Made by a program: the position numbers and the translations under genes. This document shows positions 16,485 to 25,241 of a stretch of 64,000 nt of DNA, piece by piece. Below the pieces are notes generated by a model. The model made no database searches. It was not told the DNA's origin and saw nothing but the letters and a program-made list of their open reading frames with translations. Position 1 is the first letter of the stretch, and each line of letters opens with the position of its first letter. The DNA is from Magnetospirillum sp. 15-1 (lineage in GTDB: Bacteria > Pseudomonadota > Alphaproteobacteria > Rhodospirillales > Magnetospirillaceae). The stretch is taken from assembly GCF_900184795.1 (NCBI RefSeq), contig NZ_FXXN01000025.1, positions 258,542 through 322,541 on the forward strand. Direction: 5' to 3'.

Positions 16485-17204
16485 ATGAGACCGTCCGGCC
16501 GCGCCCCCGACCAGCTTCGTACCGTCATCCTGGAAACCGGCGTGTCACGCCATGCCGAGGGCTCGTGCATCGCCAAGTTCGGCGACACCCACGTGCTGTG
16601 CACCGCCTCGGTGGAAGAGAAGGTTCCGCCCTTCCTGCGCAACACCGGCAAGGGCTGGGTCACCGCCGAATACGGCATGCTGCCCCGCTCGACCCACACC
16701 CGCACCGACCGCGAAGCCGCCAAGGGCAAGCAATCGGGCCGTACCCACGAGATTCAGCGCCTGATCGGCCGCTCGTTGCGTTCGGTCACCGATCTTGCCG
16801 CCATGGGCGAGCGCCAGATCAAGATCGACTGCGACGTGCTGCAGGCCGACGGCGGCACGCGCACCGCCTCCATCACCGGCGCCTTCGTCGCCCTGCATCT
16901 GGCCTTCCAGCGGCTGGTGCGCCTGGAACTGCTGAAAAGCGTGCCGCTCACCGACCATGTGGCCGCCATCTCCTGCGGCATCTACGAGGGCACCGCCGTG
17001 CTCGACCTGGATTACCCGGAGGATTCCAACGCCCAGGCCGACGCCAATTTCGTCATGACCGGCACCGGCGGCATCGTCGAGATTCAGGGCACCGCCGAGG
17101 AGCGTCCGTTCTCGCGCGCCCAGTTCCTCGAGCTCACCGATCTGGCCGAGGCGGGCATCCGCCAGCTGGTCGAGGCGCAGAAGAAGGCCCTGGGCCTGTC
17201 ATGA
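16485..17204 (+). CDS. rph: ribonuclease PH
   Basis: RNase PH trims tRNA 3' ends by phosphorolysis. The 239-residue protein has the family start [13 protein letters not shown], the [18 protein letters not shown] segment (about 53-70) and [17 protein letters not shown] (about 85-101), which carries conserved arginines. The C-terminal motif [20 protein letters not shown] is typical. Its TGA overlaps the ATG of rdgB. The rph-rdgB-hemW order is widespread in alphaproteobacteria. Confidence 0.97.
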   Translation: MRPSGRAPDQLRTVILETGVSRHAEGSCIAKFGDTHVLCTASVEEKVPPFLRNTGKGWVTAEYGMLPRSTHTRTDREAAKGKQSGRTHEIQRLIGRSLRSVTDLAAMGERQIKIDCDVLQADGGTRTASITGAFVALHLAFQRLVRLELLKSVPLTDHVAAISCGIYEGTAVLDLDYPEDSNAQADANFVMTGTGGIVEIQGTAEERPFSRAQFLELTDLAEAGIRQLVEAQKKALGLS

Positions 17205-17806
17205 GCGCGCGGCGGTTCCAGGGTGGAAGGCTGGTCATCGCCAGCCACAATGCCGGCAAGGTCCGCGAGATCGGCGAATTGCTGGCCCCGTTCGGTACCG
17301 AGGTGGTGTCGGCCGGCACCCTGGGCCTGCCCGAGCCGGAAGAGACCGGCGAGACCTTCGTCGCCAATGCCGAGCTGAAGGCCCGCGCCGCCGCCTCGGC
17401 CGCCGGTCTTCCCGCCTTGGCCGATGATTCCGGCCTGGCGGTGGATGCCCTGGCCGGGGCGCCGGGCATCTACTCGGCCCGCTGGGCGGGGGAATCCAAG
17501 GATTTCGACTTCGCCATGGCCAAGGTCCACACCGCCATGGGCAACGAGAGGGATCGCACCGCCCGCTTCGTCTGCGCCCTGGCGCTGGCCTGGCCCGACG
17601 GTCATTGCGAGACCTTCGAGGGCACGGTGGAAGGCGACATCGTCTGGCCGCCCAAGGGCTCCAACGGCTTCGGCTACGACCCCATCTTCCTGCCCAAGGG
17701 CGGTACGCTGACCTTCGGCGAGATGGAGGCCGCCGCCAAGCACGCCATCAGCCATCGGGCCGATGCCTTCACCAAGCTGGTGGCGGCGTGTTTCGGCAAG
17801 GGTTGA
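17201..17806 (+). CDS. rdgB: dITP/XTP pyrophosphatase (RdgB/HAM1)
   Basis: RdgB removes non-canonical purine triphosphates (dITP, XTP) from the nucleotide pool. The 201-residue protein has the substrate motif [11 protein letters not shown] (about 13-23), the acidic motif [12 protein letters not shown] (about 69-80) and [12 protein letters not shown] near 152-163. The ATG overlaps the stop of rph, fixing the start, and hemW begins 25 bases after the stop. Confidence 0.96.
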   Translation: MSARRFQGGRLVIASHNAGKVREIGELLAPFGTEVVSAGTLGLPEPEETGETFVANAELKARAAASAAGLPALADDSGLAVDALAGAPGIYSARWAGESKDFDFAMAKVHTAMGNERDRTARFVCALALAWPDGHCETFEGTVEGDIVWPPKGSNGFGYDPIFLPKGGTLTFGEMEAAAKHAISHRADAFTKLVAACFGKG

Positions 17807-17831
17807 GCTTAGCCCTGTTGCGCTGTCGCCC

Positions 17832-18959
17832 ATGACCGCCCCCGGCTTCGGCATCTACATCCACTGGCCGTTCTGCCTGTCGAAGTGCCCCTATTGCGAC
17901 TTCAACAGCCATGCCGCCCAATCCACCGACCATGGACGCTGGCGCAAGGCCCTGCTGGCCGAGCTGGATCATTTCGCCGCCGAAACTCCCGACCGCATCC
18001 CCACCAGCGTGTTTTTCGGCGGCGGCACGCCATCGCTGATGGAGCCGGAGACGGCCGGCGCCCTGGTGGCGGCCATCCGCAGCCGCTGGGCACCCGCCCC
18101 CGATCTGGAAGTGACCCTGGAGGCCAATCCCACCAGCGTCGAGGCCGACCGCTTCCGCGCCTTCCGGGACGCCGGCATCAACCGTCTGTCCTTGGGGATT
18201 CAGGCGCTGGACGCGGAATCCCTGGCCTTTCTCGGCCGCCGCCACTCGGCCGACGAGGCGCTGGCGGCGCTGAGGCTGGCCCAGGCCACCTTCCCCCGAA
18301 TCTCCTTCGACCTGATCTATTCGCGGCCCGGACAGACGGAAGCGCAATGGCGGGTCGAACTGGCCCGCGCCCTGGATCTGGCGGGCGAGCACCTGTCGCT
18401 CTACCAGCTGACCATCGAGGACGGCACCATGTTCGCCCCGGCCCACGCGCGGGGCGACTTCGCCCTGCCCGACGAGGACGAGGCGACGGCTCAGTTCGAG
18501 GCGACCCAGGAGCTGACCGAACGGGCCGGGCTGCCGGCCTATGAGATTTCCAACCACGCCCGCCCCGGCGCCGAATGCCGTCATAACCTCACTTATTGGC
18601 GGGGCGGCGAGTGGCTGGGTATCGGCCCCGGCGCCCATGGCCGCTTTGGCGGCGACGCCCTGGCCCAGGCGCGCTCGCCCGGCGCCTGGCTGGCCCAGGT
18701 GGAGCGGAACGGTCATGCCACCGAGATCCGGTCCAGGCTCGGCCCCGCCGAGCGGCTGCCGGAGCTGGTGCTGATGGGGTTGCGGCTGCGAAACGGCCTT
18801 GATTCCGCCCTGCTGGCCGAGGTGCGGCCCGCCCTCGACCCCCTTGGCCTCGCCAATATGATCGAGGGCGGCTTCCTGGTGGAGGATGCCCTGGGTCTGC
18901 GCACCACGCCGCGAGGGCGGCTGGTGCTCAATGCCGTGCTGGGCGAATTGCTGACTTAG
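17832..18959 (+). CDS. hemW: radical SAM haem chaperone HemW
   Basis: HemW is a radical SAM protein related to coproporphyrinogen dehydrogenase HemN, but it acts in haem delivery. The [4Fe-4S]-binding motif is CLSKCPYC (residues about 17-24), within YIHWPFC. VFFGGGTPSLM and LEANPTS follow, as does the family motif RISFDLIY. At 375 residues it lacks the longer HemN N-terminus and fits HemW. The ATG at 17832 gives the usual short lead-in to YIHWPFC. Older annotations call this gene an oxygen-independent coproporphyrinogen oxidase. Confidence 0.92.
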   Translation: MTAPGFGIYIHWPFCLSKCPYCDFNSHAAQSTDHGRWRKALLAELDHFAAETPDRIPTSVFFGGGTPSLMEPETAGALVAAIRSRWAPAPDLEVTLEANPTSVEADRFRAFRDAGINRLSLGIQALDAESLAFLGRRHSADEALAALRLAQATFPRISFDLIYSRPGQTEAQWRVELARALDLAGEHLSLYQLTIEDGTMFAPAHARGDFALPDEDEATAQFEATQELTERAGLPAYEISNHARPGAECRHNLTYWRGGEWLGIGPGAHGRFGGDALAQARSPGAWLAQVERNGHATEIRSRLGPAERLPELVLMGLRLRNGLDSALLAEVRPALDPLGLANMIEGGFLVEDALGLRTTPRGRLVLNAVLGELLT

Positions 18960-19280
18960 AATTTGCCAGACTCGGGTGGAAACACTCCCACCCGTCGTGG
19001 CCGGGCTTGACCCACGGCTGTCCCGTTCAAGTTTCCGGGTGCCGGGGGATAGGCCGCTTCACCACCAAGGCACCAAAAACACCAAGGGGGCGGAGCAGAA
19101 AACCCCGCCCAGCCTTGCCGTCATGGCTGGGCAAAGAGTGTCCCAGGGAAAATCCGCTTGGTGTCCTTGGTGTCTTGGTGGTTATCCACCTTTTTCACGC
19201 CCCCGCACGGGGGGATAAGGCGCTCAAGCCCAGGCCACGACGGGAGGGGTGTTCCCACCTGAACCTGAAATCCCAAAACG
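18960..19280. other. intergenic region between hemW and the LppC-like gene: no gene, repeat DNA
   Basis: No convincing coding frame is present. The stretch holds a partial copy of a dispersed palindromic repeat (18994-19013), a long imperfect inverted repeat with CACCAAG units (19061-19086 and 19157-19182), and short GC-rich stretches. It separates convergent genes, so terminator function is expected, but no classical T-run hairpin is seen. Confidence 0.6.
19061..19182. repeat. long inverted repeat with CACCAAG units
   Basis: The arms 19061-19086 and 19157-19182 are complementary at 23 of 26 positions and each contains repeated CACCAAG / CTTGGTG units. About 70 bases separate them. A related design, with CACGAAG units, is found at 52809-52892. 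Such elements are seen dispersed between genes in many bacterial genomes; their function is unknown to me. Confidence 0.75.
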
Positions 19281-20663
19281 CTACTGGAACGCGCTCGGCG
19301 CCGTGCCCACCTCGCGGGCGCCGGTGGGAGCGATCTCCTTGACGGTCAGGCCGCGCTCGGCGATGCCGTTGGCGCCCAGGCGGAAGATGCCGTCCACCCC
19401 GGCGAAACCGTTGGGGTTCTGCAAGGTGGCCGAGCCGTAATCGCCCATGCCGTTGCGGGCCAGGGCGGCGGCCAGGGCGGCGGAATCGTAGGCGATGCCG
19501 GCCAGACCGCTCAGGCGCGGCGACAGAGTGCCGAAGGCCTTGGCGTAGCGCTGCTCGAAGGCGACGTGTCCGGCGGCGGACGGGGCCGGGTACCAGCCGC
19601 CGGCCAAGGCGGGCTCGGCGGCCAGCTTGGGATCGTCCCACAGCAGGGTGCCGAGCAGGCGCGGCACCTCGGCGCCACCCTCGCTCATGTAGTAGGACAG
19701 CAGCGAGGCGATGTTGCGCAGCCGCACCCCGTCATCGGGCAGCAGGACGGCGTCATAGGCCGAGCCGGGCACGCCCTTGGGGGTCACGCCCCGGCGGGCC
19801 GAGAAACGCTTGACCACCTGGGTGAAATCGGTGGCGGCGGGATCGTAATAATCCACCGCCACCAGTTCCAGGCCCTGGATGGCGACGGCCTCCCTGGCGG
19901 CGTCGGCCACTGCGCGGCCGTAATCGTCGGAGCGCGCCAGCACACCGATACGCCGCAAGCCCTGCTCGCGGGCATGGGCCAGCACGCGCGCCACCTGCGG
20001 ACCGGGCAGAAAGCCCAGGGCATAGATGCCGGTCCCCGCCACCGAGCGGTCGGTGGTGTAGGCCAGCAGCGGAATGGCCTGCTCACGGATCACGGGCGCC
20101 GCGGCCTTGACCTCGTAGCTGAATACCGGCCCCAGGACGATGTCGGCGCCCTGGGCCATGGCCGCCTGGGCGGCGGCGGCAGCCCCCTCGGCGGTGCCCT
20201 TGGTGTCCAGGGGGATCAGGTTGAACTTGGCGTCGGCGATCTCGAACAGGGCCAGTTGGGCGGCGTTGGACAGGGCCTGGCCGATGGCGGCCTGCGAACC
20301 CGACAGGGGCAGCAGCAAGGCGGCGCGCACCTCGCCCTGGTGCACGGCCCGAACCGGAGCGGCCGGGGCGGCGGCAGGCGGCAGGCTGGCGATTTCCGCC
20401 TGCGGCTCCGGCACGGCGGCGGGAGACGGAGAGGCGGAGGCGGGAGGCGGCACGGGAGCGGCAACCGCCCTGCCCGCCGACCCCGTCCCGGCGGCGACCG
20501 GCGGCGGTACCGGGGCGGGAAGCGGTTGCGCCTGGGGAGCGGACTTGGTTCCGCCGAGCCAAGGTGGTACGTCTGACGCTTGTTGACAGCCCGATACCAT
20601 CAGCATGGCGGCAAGCAATGGCAGGACAGCGACGGAGTGCCGGGAAAAGCCCAAACGGCGCAA
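19281..20663 (-). CDS. LppC/LpoA-like penicillin-binding protein activator lipoprotein
   Basis: The protein has a lipoprotein signal with lipobox VSGC (Cys at about residue 26 from the chosen start), a Pro/Ala-rich linker (about 28-105) and a periplasmic-binding-protein fold (about 113-440) containing VRAALLLPLSGSQAAIGQAL, the start of the LppC domain. In gammaproteobacteria LpoA activates PBP1A; a role in peptidoglycan synthesis here is inferred. The start is a TTG at 20661-20663 with a strong GAGGAGG site 6 bases upstream. The GTG farther up would add 26 Arg/Pro-rich residues before the signal peptide. The linked rsmI-yraN genes are the usual neighbours. Confidence 0.85.
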   Translation of the reverse strand: MRRLGFSRHSVAVLPLLAAMLMVSGCQQASDVPPWLGGTKSAPQAQPLPAPVPPPVAAGTGSAGRAVAAPVPPPASASPSPAAVPEPQAEIASLPPAAAPAAPVRAVHQGEVRAALLLPLSGSQAAIGQALSNAAQLALFEIADAKFNLIPLDTKGTAEGAAAAAQAAMAQGADIVLGPVFSYEVKAAAPVIREQAIPLLAYTTDRSVAGTGIYALGFLPGPQVARVLAHAREQGLRRIGVLARSDDYGRAVADAAREAVAIQGLELVAVDYYDPAATDFTQVVKRFSARRGVTPKGVPGSAYDAVLLPDDGVRLRNIASLLSYYMSEGGAEVPRLLGTLLWDDPKLAAEPALAGGWYPAPSAAGHVAFEQRYAKAFGTLSPRLSGLAGIAYDSAALAAALARNGMGDYGSATLQNPNGFAGVDGIFRLGANGIAERGLTVKEIAPTGAREVGTAPSAFQ

Positions 20664-21595
20664 GGGAATCCTCCTCGGACGACGGCCCCGGGGCCTCGGA
20701 GCCCAGCGGCGGAACAGAGGCGAAAGGTAGACCCTGGGCACGCGGAAGTAAACCGAGCGCCGGGCTCTATCTGGTCGCCACGCCCATCGGCAATCTGGGC
20801 GACATCACCCTGCGCGCCCTGGAGGTGCTGGGCCACGCCGATCTGGTGGCCTGCGAGGACACCCGCGTCACCGGCAAGCTGATGCAGCTGCTGGGCCTCA
20901 AGGCCCCCCTCACCCCCTATCACGACCACAACGCCGACAAGGCGCGGCCCGCCCTGCTGGCCCGGCTCGGCCAGGGGCAGGTGGTGGCCCTGGTCTCCGA
21001 CGCCGGCACCCCCATGGTCTCGGACCCCGGATTCAAGCTGGTTCGGGATTGTATCGAATCGGATATCCCGGTCACCGCCCTGCCCGGCGCCTCGGCGGTG
21101 CTGACGGCTTTACAACTATCGGGCATCGCCAGTGAACGGTTCCTGTTCGCCGGCTTCCTGCCCTCCAAGGGGGCGGCGCGGCGCACCGTGCTGCAGGAAC
21201 TGGCCCGGGTACCCGCTACCCTGGTGTTCTATGAATCCCCCCACCGGACGGCCGAGTCCCTGGCCGACATGGTCACCGTGCTGGGGGAGAGGCAGGGGGC
21301 GGTGACCCGCGAATTGACCAAGCTGCACGAGGAAGTGGTCCGGGGGTCGCTCGGCGAACTGGCCCACCGCTTCACCGAGACCCCCCCCCGGGGCGAGGTG
21401 GCGATCGTGGTCTCGGGACCCGATGCCGCCACGGCCGGCACCCCCCGGGACATGGAGGGCCGTCTGCGCGCCGAGGTAGAGAAAGGCCTTTCCATCAAGG
21501 ATGCCGCCGCCCTGGTGGCCGCCGAAACCGGTCATCCGAGGCGCGATGTCTACGCCACGGCGCTGCGACTGTTCCGAGGGGGCAACGAGGAATGA
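20618..21595 (+). CDS. rsmI: 16S rRNA (cytidine1402-2'-O)-methyltransferase
   Basis: RsmI methylates the 2'-OH of C1402 in 16S rRNA. Family motifs are GLYLVATPIGNLGDITLRAL (from about residue 49), ACEDTRVTG, VSDAGTPMVSDPG and FYESPHRTAESL. From the ATG at 20618 the protein is 325 residues with about 47 poorly conserved N-terminal residues. No good start codon lies closer to the conserved core. That start overlaps the 5' end of the divergent LppC-like gene by 46 bases. The stop overlaps yraN (ATGA). Confidence 0.93.
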   Translation: MAGQRRSAGKSPNGARESSSDDGPGASEPSGGTEAKGRPWARGSKPSAGLYLVATPIGNLGDITLRALEVLGHADLVACEDTRVTGKLMQLLGLKAPLTPYHDHNADKARPALLARLGQGQVVALVSDAGTPMVSDPGFKLVRDCIESDIPVTALPGASAVLTALQLSGIASERFLFAGFLPSKGAARRTVLQELARVPATLVFYESPHRTAESLADMVTVLGERQGAVTRELTKLHEEVVRGSLGELAHRFTETPPRGEVAIVVSGPDAATAGTPRDMEGRLRAEVEKGLSIKDAAALVAAETGHPRRDVYATALRLFRGGNEE

Positions 21596-21981
21596 ATTCC
21601 GTACAGCCCTCGGCCCCCCGTCAGGCGGCCCAACGGCGCGGCAGGGCGGCGGAGCGGGTGGCGGCACTGTGGTTGCGCCTCAAGGGTTATGGAATCCTGA
21701 CCAAAGGCCTGAAATCCGGCCGGGGATCGGGAGCGGGCGAGGTGGATCTGGTGGCCCGGCGCGGCGATCTGGTCGCCTTCATCGAGGTGAAGCGCCGGGC
21801 AACTTTCGATCAAGCCATTGAATCTCTTACATCTTTCCAAAGACAGCGCATCCAGCGCGCCGCCGCCGCCTTCCTGGCCCGGCGGCCCGAGCTGGCCGGA
21901 TGCGGCGTGCGCTTCGACATGGTGCTGATCGCCCCCTGGCGTTTGCCTCGCCATATCCCCGACGCTTGGAGAATTGATTAG
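21592..21981 (+). CDS. yraN: YraN/UPF0102 endonuclease-fold protein
   Basis: YraN proteins have a restriction-endonuclease-like fold related to Holliday junction resolvases; the physiological substrate is not established. The 129-residue protein has the core GAGEVDLVARRGDLVAFIEV followed by KRR, giving the E-V-D...E-V-K catalytic-type pattern at about 49-68. It overlaps rsmI, its usual partner, and is followed 56 bases later by the BON lipoprotein. Confidence 0.92.
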   Translation: MNSVQPSAPRQAAQRRGRAAERVAALWLRLKGYGILTKGLKSGRGSGAGEVDLVARRGDLVAFIEVKRRATFDQAIESLTSFQRQRIQRAAAAFLARRPELAGCGVRFDMVLIAPWRLPRHIPDAWRID

Positions 21982-22037
21982 CGACTCTTCCAGGCCGTAC
22001 ACTGCCGGAAAGTCGCCGTTTTTGAAGGGAGTCATCC

Positions 22038-22646
22038 GTGACCGGGGTTCGACCGCTGCTCAACGTCCTGATCATCGCCGCCATGGGTGGCCTGTTGTCC
22101 GGCTGCGCCGCCACCGTGGTGGGGGCCGGCGCCACCGCCGGCGTGGCCGCCGCCGAGGAGCGCGGCATCGACGGCGCCATCGACGATCTGAAAATCAGGA
22201 CTGAAATCAATAATTTATGGTTCCAGAAGGATGTGGAGATGTACCGCAAGGTCACGCTCAACATCTCGGAAGGCCGGGTGATGCTGACCGGCATGGTCGC
22301 CACCGAGCAGGCCCGCGCCGACGCGGTGCGCCTGTCCTGGCAGGTGGGCGGCGTCAAGGAGGTGCTGAACGAGATCCAGGTGGTGGCGGCCGGCGAATCC
22401 GGCTGGGATCAGGCCAACGACCTGTGGATTCAGAACAAGCTGAAGGCCCGGCTGCTCACCGACGGCGAGGTCAAGAACATCAACTACATCATCGATGTGA
22501 CCGATTCGGTGGTCTACCTGCTGGGCATCGCCCAGAGCAGCACCGAGCTTGACCGGGTGATCGCCCATGCCCGCGACGTCAGCGGGGTCAAGCGGGTGAT
22601 CAGCCATGTGCGCCTCAAGACCGATCCCCGGCGGAACGGCGGCTGA
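22038..22646 (+). CDS. BON-domain lipoprotein (DolP/OsmY-like)
   Basis: This 202-residue protein has a lipoprotein signal (LIIAAMGGLLSGC, Cys at about residue 23) and two BON domains (about 45-115 and 125-195) with VMLTGMVATEQARADAV and VYLLGIAQSSTELDRVI. BON domains bind phospholipid membranes. The gammaproteobacterial DolP supports outer-membrane integrity, and a similar envelope role is inferred here. The start is a GTG at 22038 with GAAGGGA upstream. It follows yraN, as in the E. coli rsmI-lpoA-yraN-diaA-dolP cluster, but without diaA. The stop abuts the SirB1-like gene. Confidence 0.88.
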   Translation: MTGVRPLLNVLIIAAMGGLLSGCAATVVGAGATAGVAAAEERGIDGAIDDLKIRTEINNLWFQKDVEMYRKVTLNISEGRVMLTGMVATEQARADAVRLSWQVGGVKEVLNEIQVVAAGESGWDQANDLWIQNKLKARLLTDGEVKNINYIIDVTDSVVYLLGIAQSSTELDRVIAHARDVSGVKRVISHVRLKTDPRRNGG

Positions 22647-23494
22647 TGACCGAGACCGCCGCCCGGGTCCGCGAACGCCTGACGGCCCTGGGCCGGGTGG
22701 ACGACCGCGACCTGGACCCGGCGGAACCGGCCCTGCTGCTGGCCGCCCTGGGGCGGGCCGGCCGGGGGGCGCCCCTGGACATCGCCCCCTATCTGGCCCT
22801 GCTCGACGGCATGGCCGCCGAGTTGCGCGCCGAGGCGGGAGAGTGCGACCATGCCCAGGCCCTGGCCCTGCGGCTGTTCCACCTGCTGGGACGCCGCCAC
22901 CGCTTCCACGGCGATGACGGCGAGGACGAGGAATTGGGCGACCTCGACCTGCTGACCGTCATGGACCGCCGTCGGGGCGGCAACGACGCCATCGGCCTGC
23001 TGGCCCTGGCCGTCACCCGTCGTGCCGGCATGGTGGCCGAGGGATTGGCCTTTCCCGCCCATTTCCTGCTGCGCCTGGGCCTTGACGACGGCAGCCGGGT
23101 GATCGTCGATCCCCTGGGCGGCGGCCAGGCGCTGGCCCCGCCCGATCTGCGGGCCATGCTCAAGGCCGCCGCTGGCCTGGAGGCGGAACTGGAACCCGCC
23201 CATTACGCGGCCATGAGCAACCGCGACCTGCTGCTGCGCCTGGGCAATGCCGCCAAGCTGCGCCTGTTGCGCCTGGGCCATGTGGAGCGCGCCCTGGCCA
23301 TGGTGGAATCCCTGCTGCTGGTGGCGCCCGACGCCGCCTTGCTGTGGCGCGAGGCCGGGCTGATGCACATGCGGCTCGACCACACCGCCCAGGCCATCGC
23401 GGCGCTGGAGCAATTCCTCAGCCGCACCCCCAGCGCCCAGGCCAAGGCCCGGACCCTGGCCCTGCTGGCCGAACTCAAGCGTCGAATGCACTAA
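22646..23494 (+). CDS. SirB1-family transglutaminase-like/TPR protein
   Basis: The 282-residue protein has a SirB1 (transglutaminase-like) N-terminal region (about 30-190) with [17 protein letters not shown] and [15 protein letters not shown], and a TPR-like C-terminus (about 205-280) with [20 protein letters not shown]. The catalytic cysteine of true transglutaminases is not evident: the usual ENSYLNQVL-type site reads [12 protein letters not shown] here. It is probably a non-enzymatic scaffold; its function is unknown. It overlaps the BON gene by 1 base and precedes gshB by 17. Confidence 0.75.
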   Translation: MTETAARVRERLTALGRVDDRDLDPAEPALLLAALGRAGRGAPLDIAPYLALLDGMAAELRAEAGECDHAQALALRLFHLLGRRHRFHGDDGEDEELGDLDLLTVMDRRRGGNDAIGLLALAVTRRAGMVAEGLAFPAHFLLRLGLDDGSRVIVDPLGGGQALAPPDLRAMLKAAAGLEAELEPAHYAAMSNRDLLLRLGNAAKLRLLRLGHVERALAMVESLLLVAPDAALLWREAGLMHMRLDHTAQAIAALEQFLSRTPSAQAKARTLALLAELKRRMH

Positions 23495-23511
23495 AACAGA
23501 AGGACCCGATC

Positions 23512-24477
23512 ATGAGCCTTGCCGTCGCCATCCAGATGGATCCCATCGAGTCCATCGACATCGATGCCGATTCCACCTTCGTGCTGGCGCTGGAGGCCGA
23601 AAAGCGGGGCCATACCCTGTTCCATTACCTACCGCGCGATCTGGCGCTGCGCAATGGCCGTGTCCTGGCCCGGGTGCGGCCGCTCTCAGTCCGCCGGGTC
23701 AGGGACGATCACTTCACCCTGGGCGAGGCCCGCACCGTCGATCTGGCCGGCATGGACGTGGTGCTGATGCGCCAGGACCCGCCCTTCGACATGGCCTATA
23801 TCACCGCCACCCACCTGCTGGACCACATTCACCCCCGCACCCTGGTGGTCAACGACCCCACCCATGTGCGCAACGCCCCGGAAAAGCTGCTGGTCACCCA
23901 TTTCGGCGGCCTGATGCCGCCGACCCTGATCACCTCGGACCGCGAGCAGATCATGGATTTCAGGGATGAGCACAAGGACATCATCGTCAAGCCGCTGTTC
24001 GGCAACGGCGGCGCCGGCGTCTTCCACCTGCTGCCCGGCGACGAAAACCTCAATTCCCTGCTGGAGATGTTCACCCAGCTCTACCGCGAGCCGGTGATGG
24101 TCCAGCGCTATCTGCCCGAGGTGCGCCAGGGCGACAAGCGCATCATCTTGGTGGACGGCGTGGCGGTGGGCGCCGTCAACCGCGTGCCGGCCGAGGGCGA
24201 GGCCCGCTCGAACCTGCACGTGGGCGGCACCGCCAAGGCCAGCGTTCTCACCGCCCGCGACCGCGAGATCTGCGAGGCCATCGGCCCCACCCTCAAGGAG
24301 CGCGGCCTGATCTTCGTGGGCATCGACGTCATCGGCGATTACCTCACCGAGATCAACGTGACCTCGCCCACCGGCATCCAGCAGATCGATCGGTTCGATG
24401 GCGTGTGCATCGAGGGCCTGATCTGGGATGCCATCGAGCTTCGCAGGGCAGGTTCACCCGGCGCGGCAACCGCCTGA
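23512..24477 (+). CDS. gshB: glutathione synthetase
   Basis: GshB ligates glycine to gamma-glutamylcysteine with ATP. The 321-residue protein starts [20 protein letters not shown] as in the family. The ATP-grasp region includes [15 protein letters not shown] (about 159-173) and MVQRYLPEV, and the C-terminal [20 protein letters not shown] is diagnostic. The ATG at 23512 follows AGAAGGA. It is the last gene of the rsmI-to-gshB run, and about 760 gene-free bases follow. Confidence 0.96.
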   Translation: MSLAVAIQMDPIESIDIDADSTFVLALEAEKRGHTLFHYLPRDLALRNGRVLARVRPLSVRRVRDDHFTLGEARTVDLAGMDVVLMRQDPPFDMAYITATHLLDHIHPRTLVVNDPTHVRNAPEKLLVTHFGGLMPPTLITSDREQIMDFRDEHKDIIVKPLFGNGGAGVFHLLPGDENLNSLLEMFTQLYREPVMVQRYLPEVRQGDKRIILVDGVAVGAVNRVPAEGEARSNLHVGGTAKASVLTARDREICEAIGPTLKERGLIFVGIDVIGDYLTEINVTSPTGIQQIDRFDGVCIEGLIWDAIELRRAGSPGAATA

Positions 24478-24578
24478 TATTCCTTAAGAGAGTCCCCGCG
24501 CGATCAACGCATGCAGTTGCGGACGGCCCTGTCGGACGTCTGCGACTGCGTTTGTGGTTGGGAAAATCCGGTTGCCAT

Positions 24579-24610
24579 GACCCCTCAACTGCAATCGCGG
24601 TTGAGGGGTC
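24579..24610. repeat. 14-base stem-loop downstream of gshB
   Basis: Arms 24579-24592 (GACCCCTCAACTGC) and 24597-24610 are complementary except for one T:G pair, with the loop AATC. There is no T-run on either side, so a simple intrinsic terminator is doubtful. It may stabilise the gshB mRNA end or be part of a larger structure. Confidence 0.5.
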
Positions 24611-25207
24611 GGTGGCCCGATTGGCCGCAAGGACCCCACCATACGGCCTCGTGGCGACATGGCGGTGTTTATTCCTATATTCCCACCCCTCACCACCGGC
24701 TCGCCGGGTATGCCGCCTTCGCGGCGATCCGTCTCCCCCGGAAGCCATCGCCGCCGGTCCGCATCTTTAAAGCGATCTGTCCCTTCCCGGCCCGACCACA
24801 TGGGACGGTGACGGAAACACCCTTCCGCGCCCCGTCGGGGTCCCGTCGGACCGCCCGGCATCGGTGCCGCGCCCCACCGATGCCACGCGCGGAGCGCGAC
24901 GACCGGCAGTGACCGGGTATTCCGGGAGACCATGGTCGTCCACCGCCACCGTCCGGGACCGCCGGGCGCCGTCTCCGGCCGGTGAAGCCGATCCCGACCG
25001 CCGGTTCCGATCCGCGGAAGCCGGGTTACGGTGGCCGCGACAGCCGGCCCCGGGTCATAGGGGTTGCCCTTGAGCCTGCGGGCGAAACGAATCCCCCGCC
25101 CCGGCCGAGGACCCATGGGCCGGCCCACGATCACTCCTCCATAGGTTGTAGCCCGGCCGGGCCGGCTCGCACCCCCGGAAGCACTAGCATGAATTGTATA
25201 CACTGGC

Positions 25208-25213
25208 TATGAT
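25208..25213 (+). promoter_or_regulatory. candidate -10 box (TATGAT) for comM
   Basis: TATGAT lies 29 bases before the chosen comM ATG and sits in the string CTATGATGCCCGC, which recurs before hslV at 31346-31357. No good -35 hexamer is at the right distance. The recurrence in two upstream regions at nearly equal distance from the start codon is the main support. Confidence 0.4.
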
Positions 25214-25241
25214 GCCCGCGTTTCAACCGGATGCCCTCCCC

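Larger units (their letters stand above)
24478..25241. other. 764-base region without a convincing gene
   Basis: Frames here are open only because the sequence is GC-rich; their translations are Arg/Pro/Gly-heavy with no family resemblance. Two stem-loops stand out: 24579-24592 with 24597-24610 (14-base arms, one mismatch, four-base loop) and 24857-24866 with 24875-24884 (perfect 10-base arms, eight-base loop). I checked for hallmarks of RNase P RNA, tmRNA and SRP RNA and saw none. The right end holds a probable promoter for comM. It may be decayed sequence or an unrecognised structured RNA. Confidence 0.5.

Noticed and set aside
24484-25203. A 239-codon minus-strand frame in the gap before comM, with a GGAGG upstream of one internal GTG
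   Set aside because: Arg/Gly/Pro-rich composition, no family motif and no codon-position pattern; the purine run alone is not enough.
24478-25241. Possible RNase P RNA, tmRNA or SRP RNA in the long gap
   Set aside because: The conserved sequence marks of each (for example the GGAAGGNAGCAGCC-type SRP loop or the RNase P GAGGAAAGTCC) were not found on either strand.
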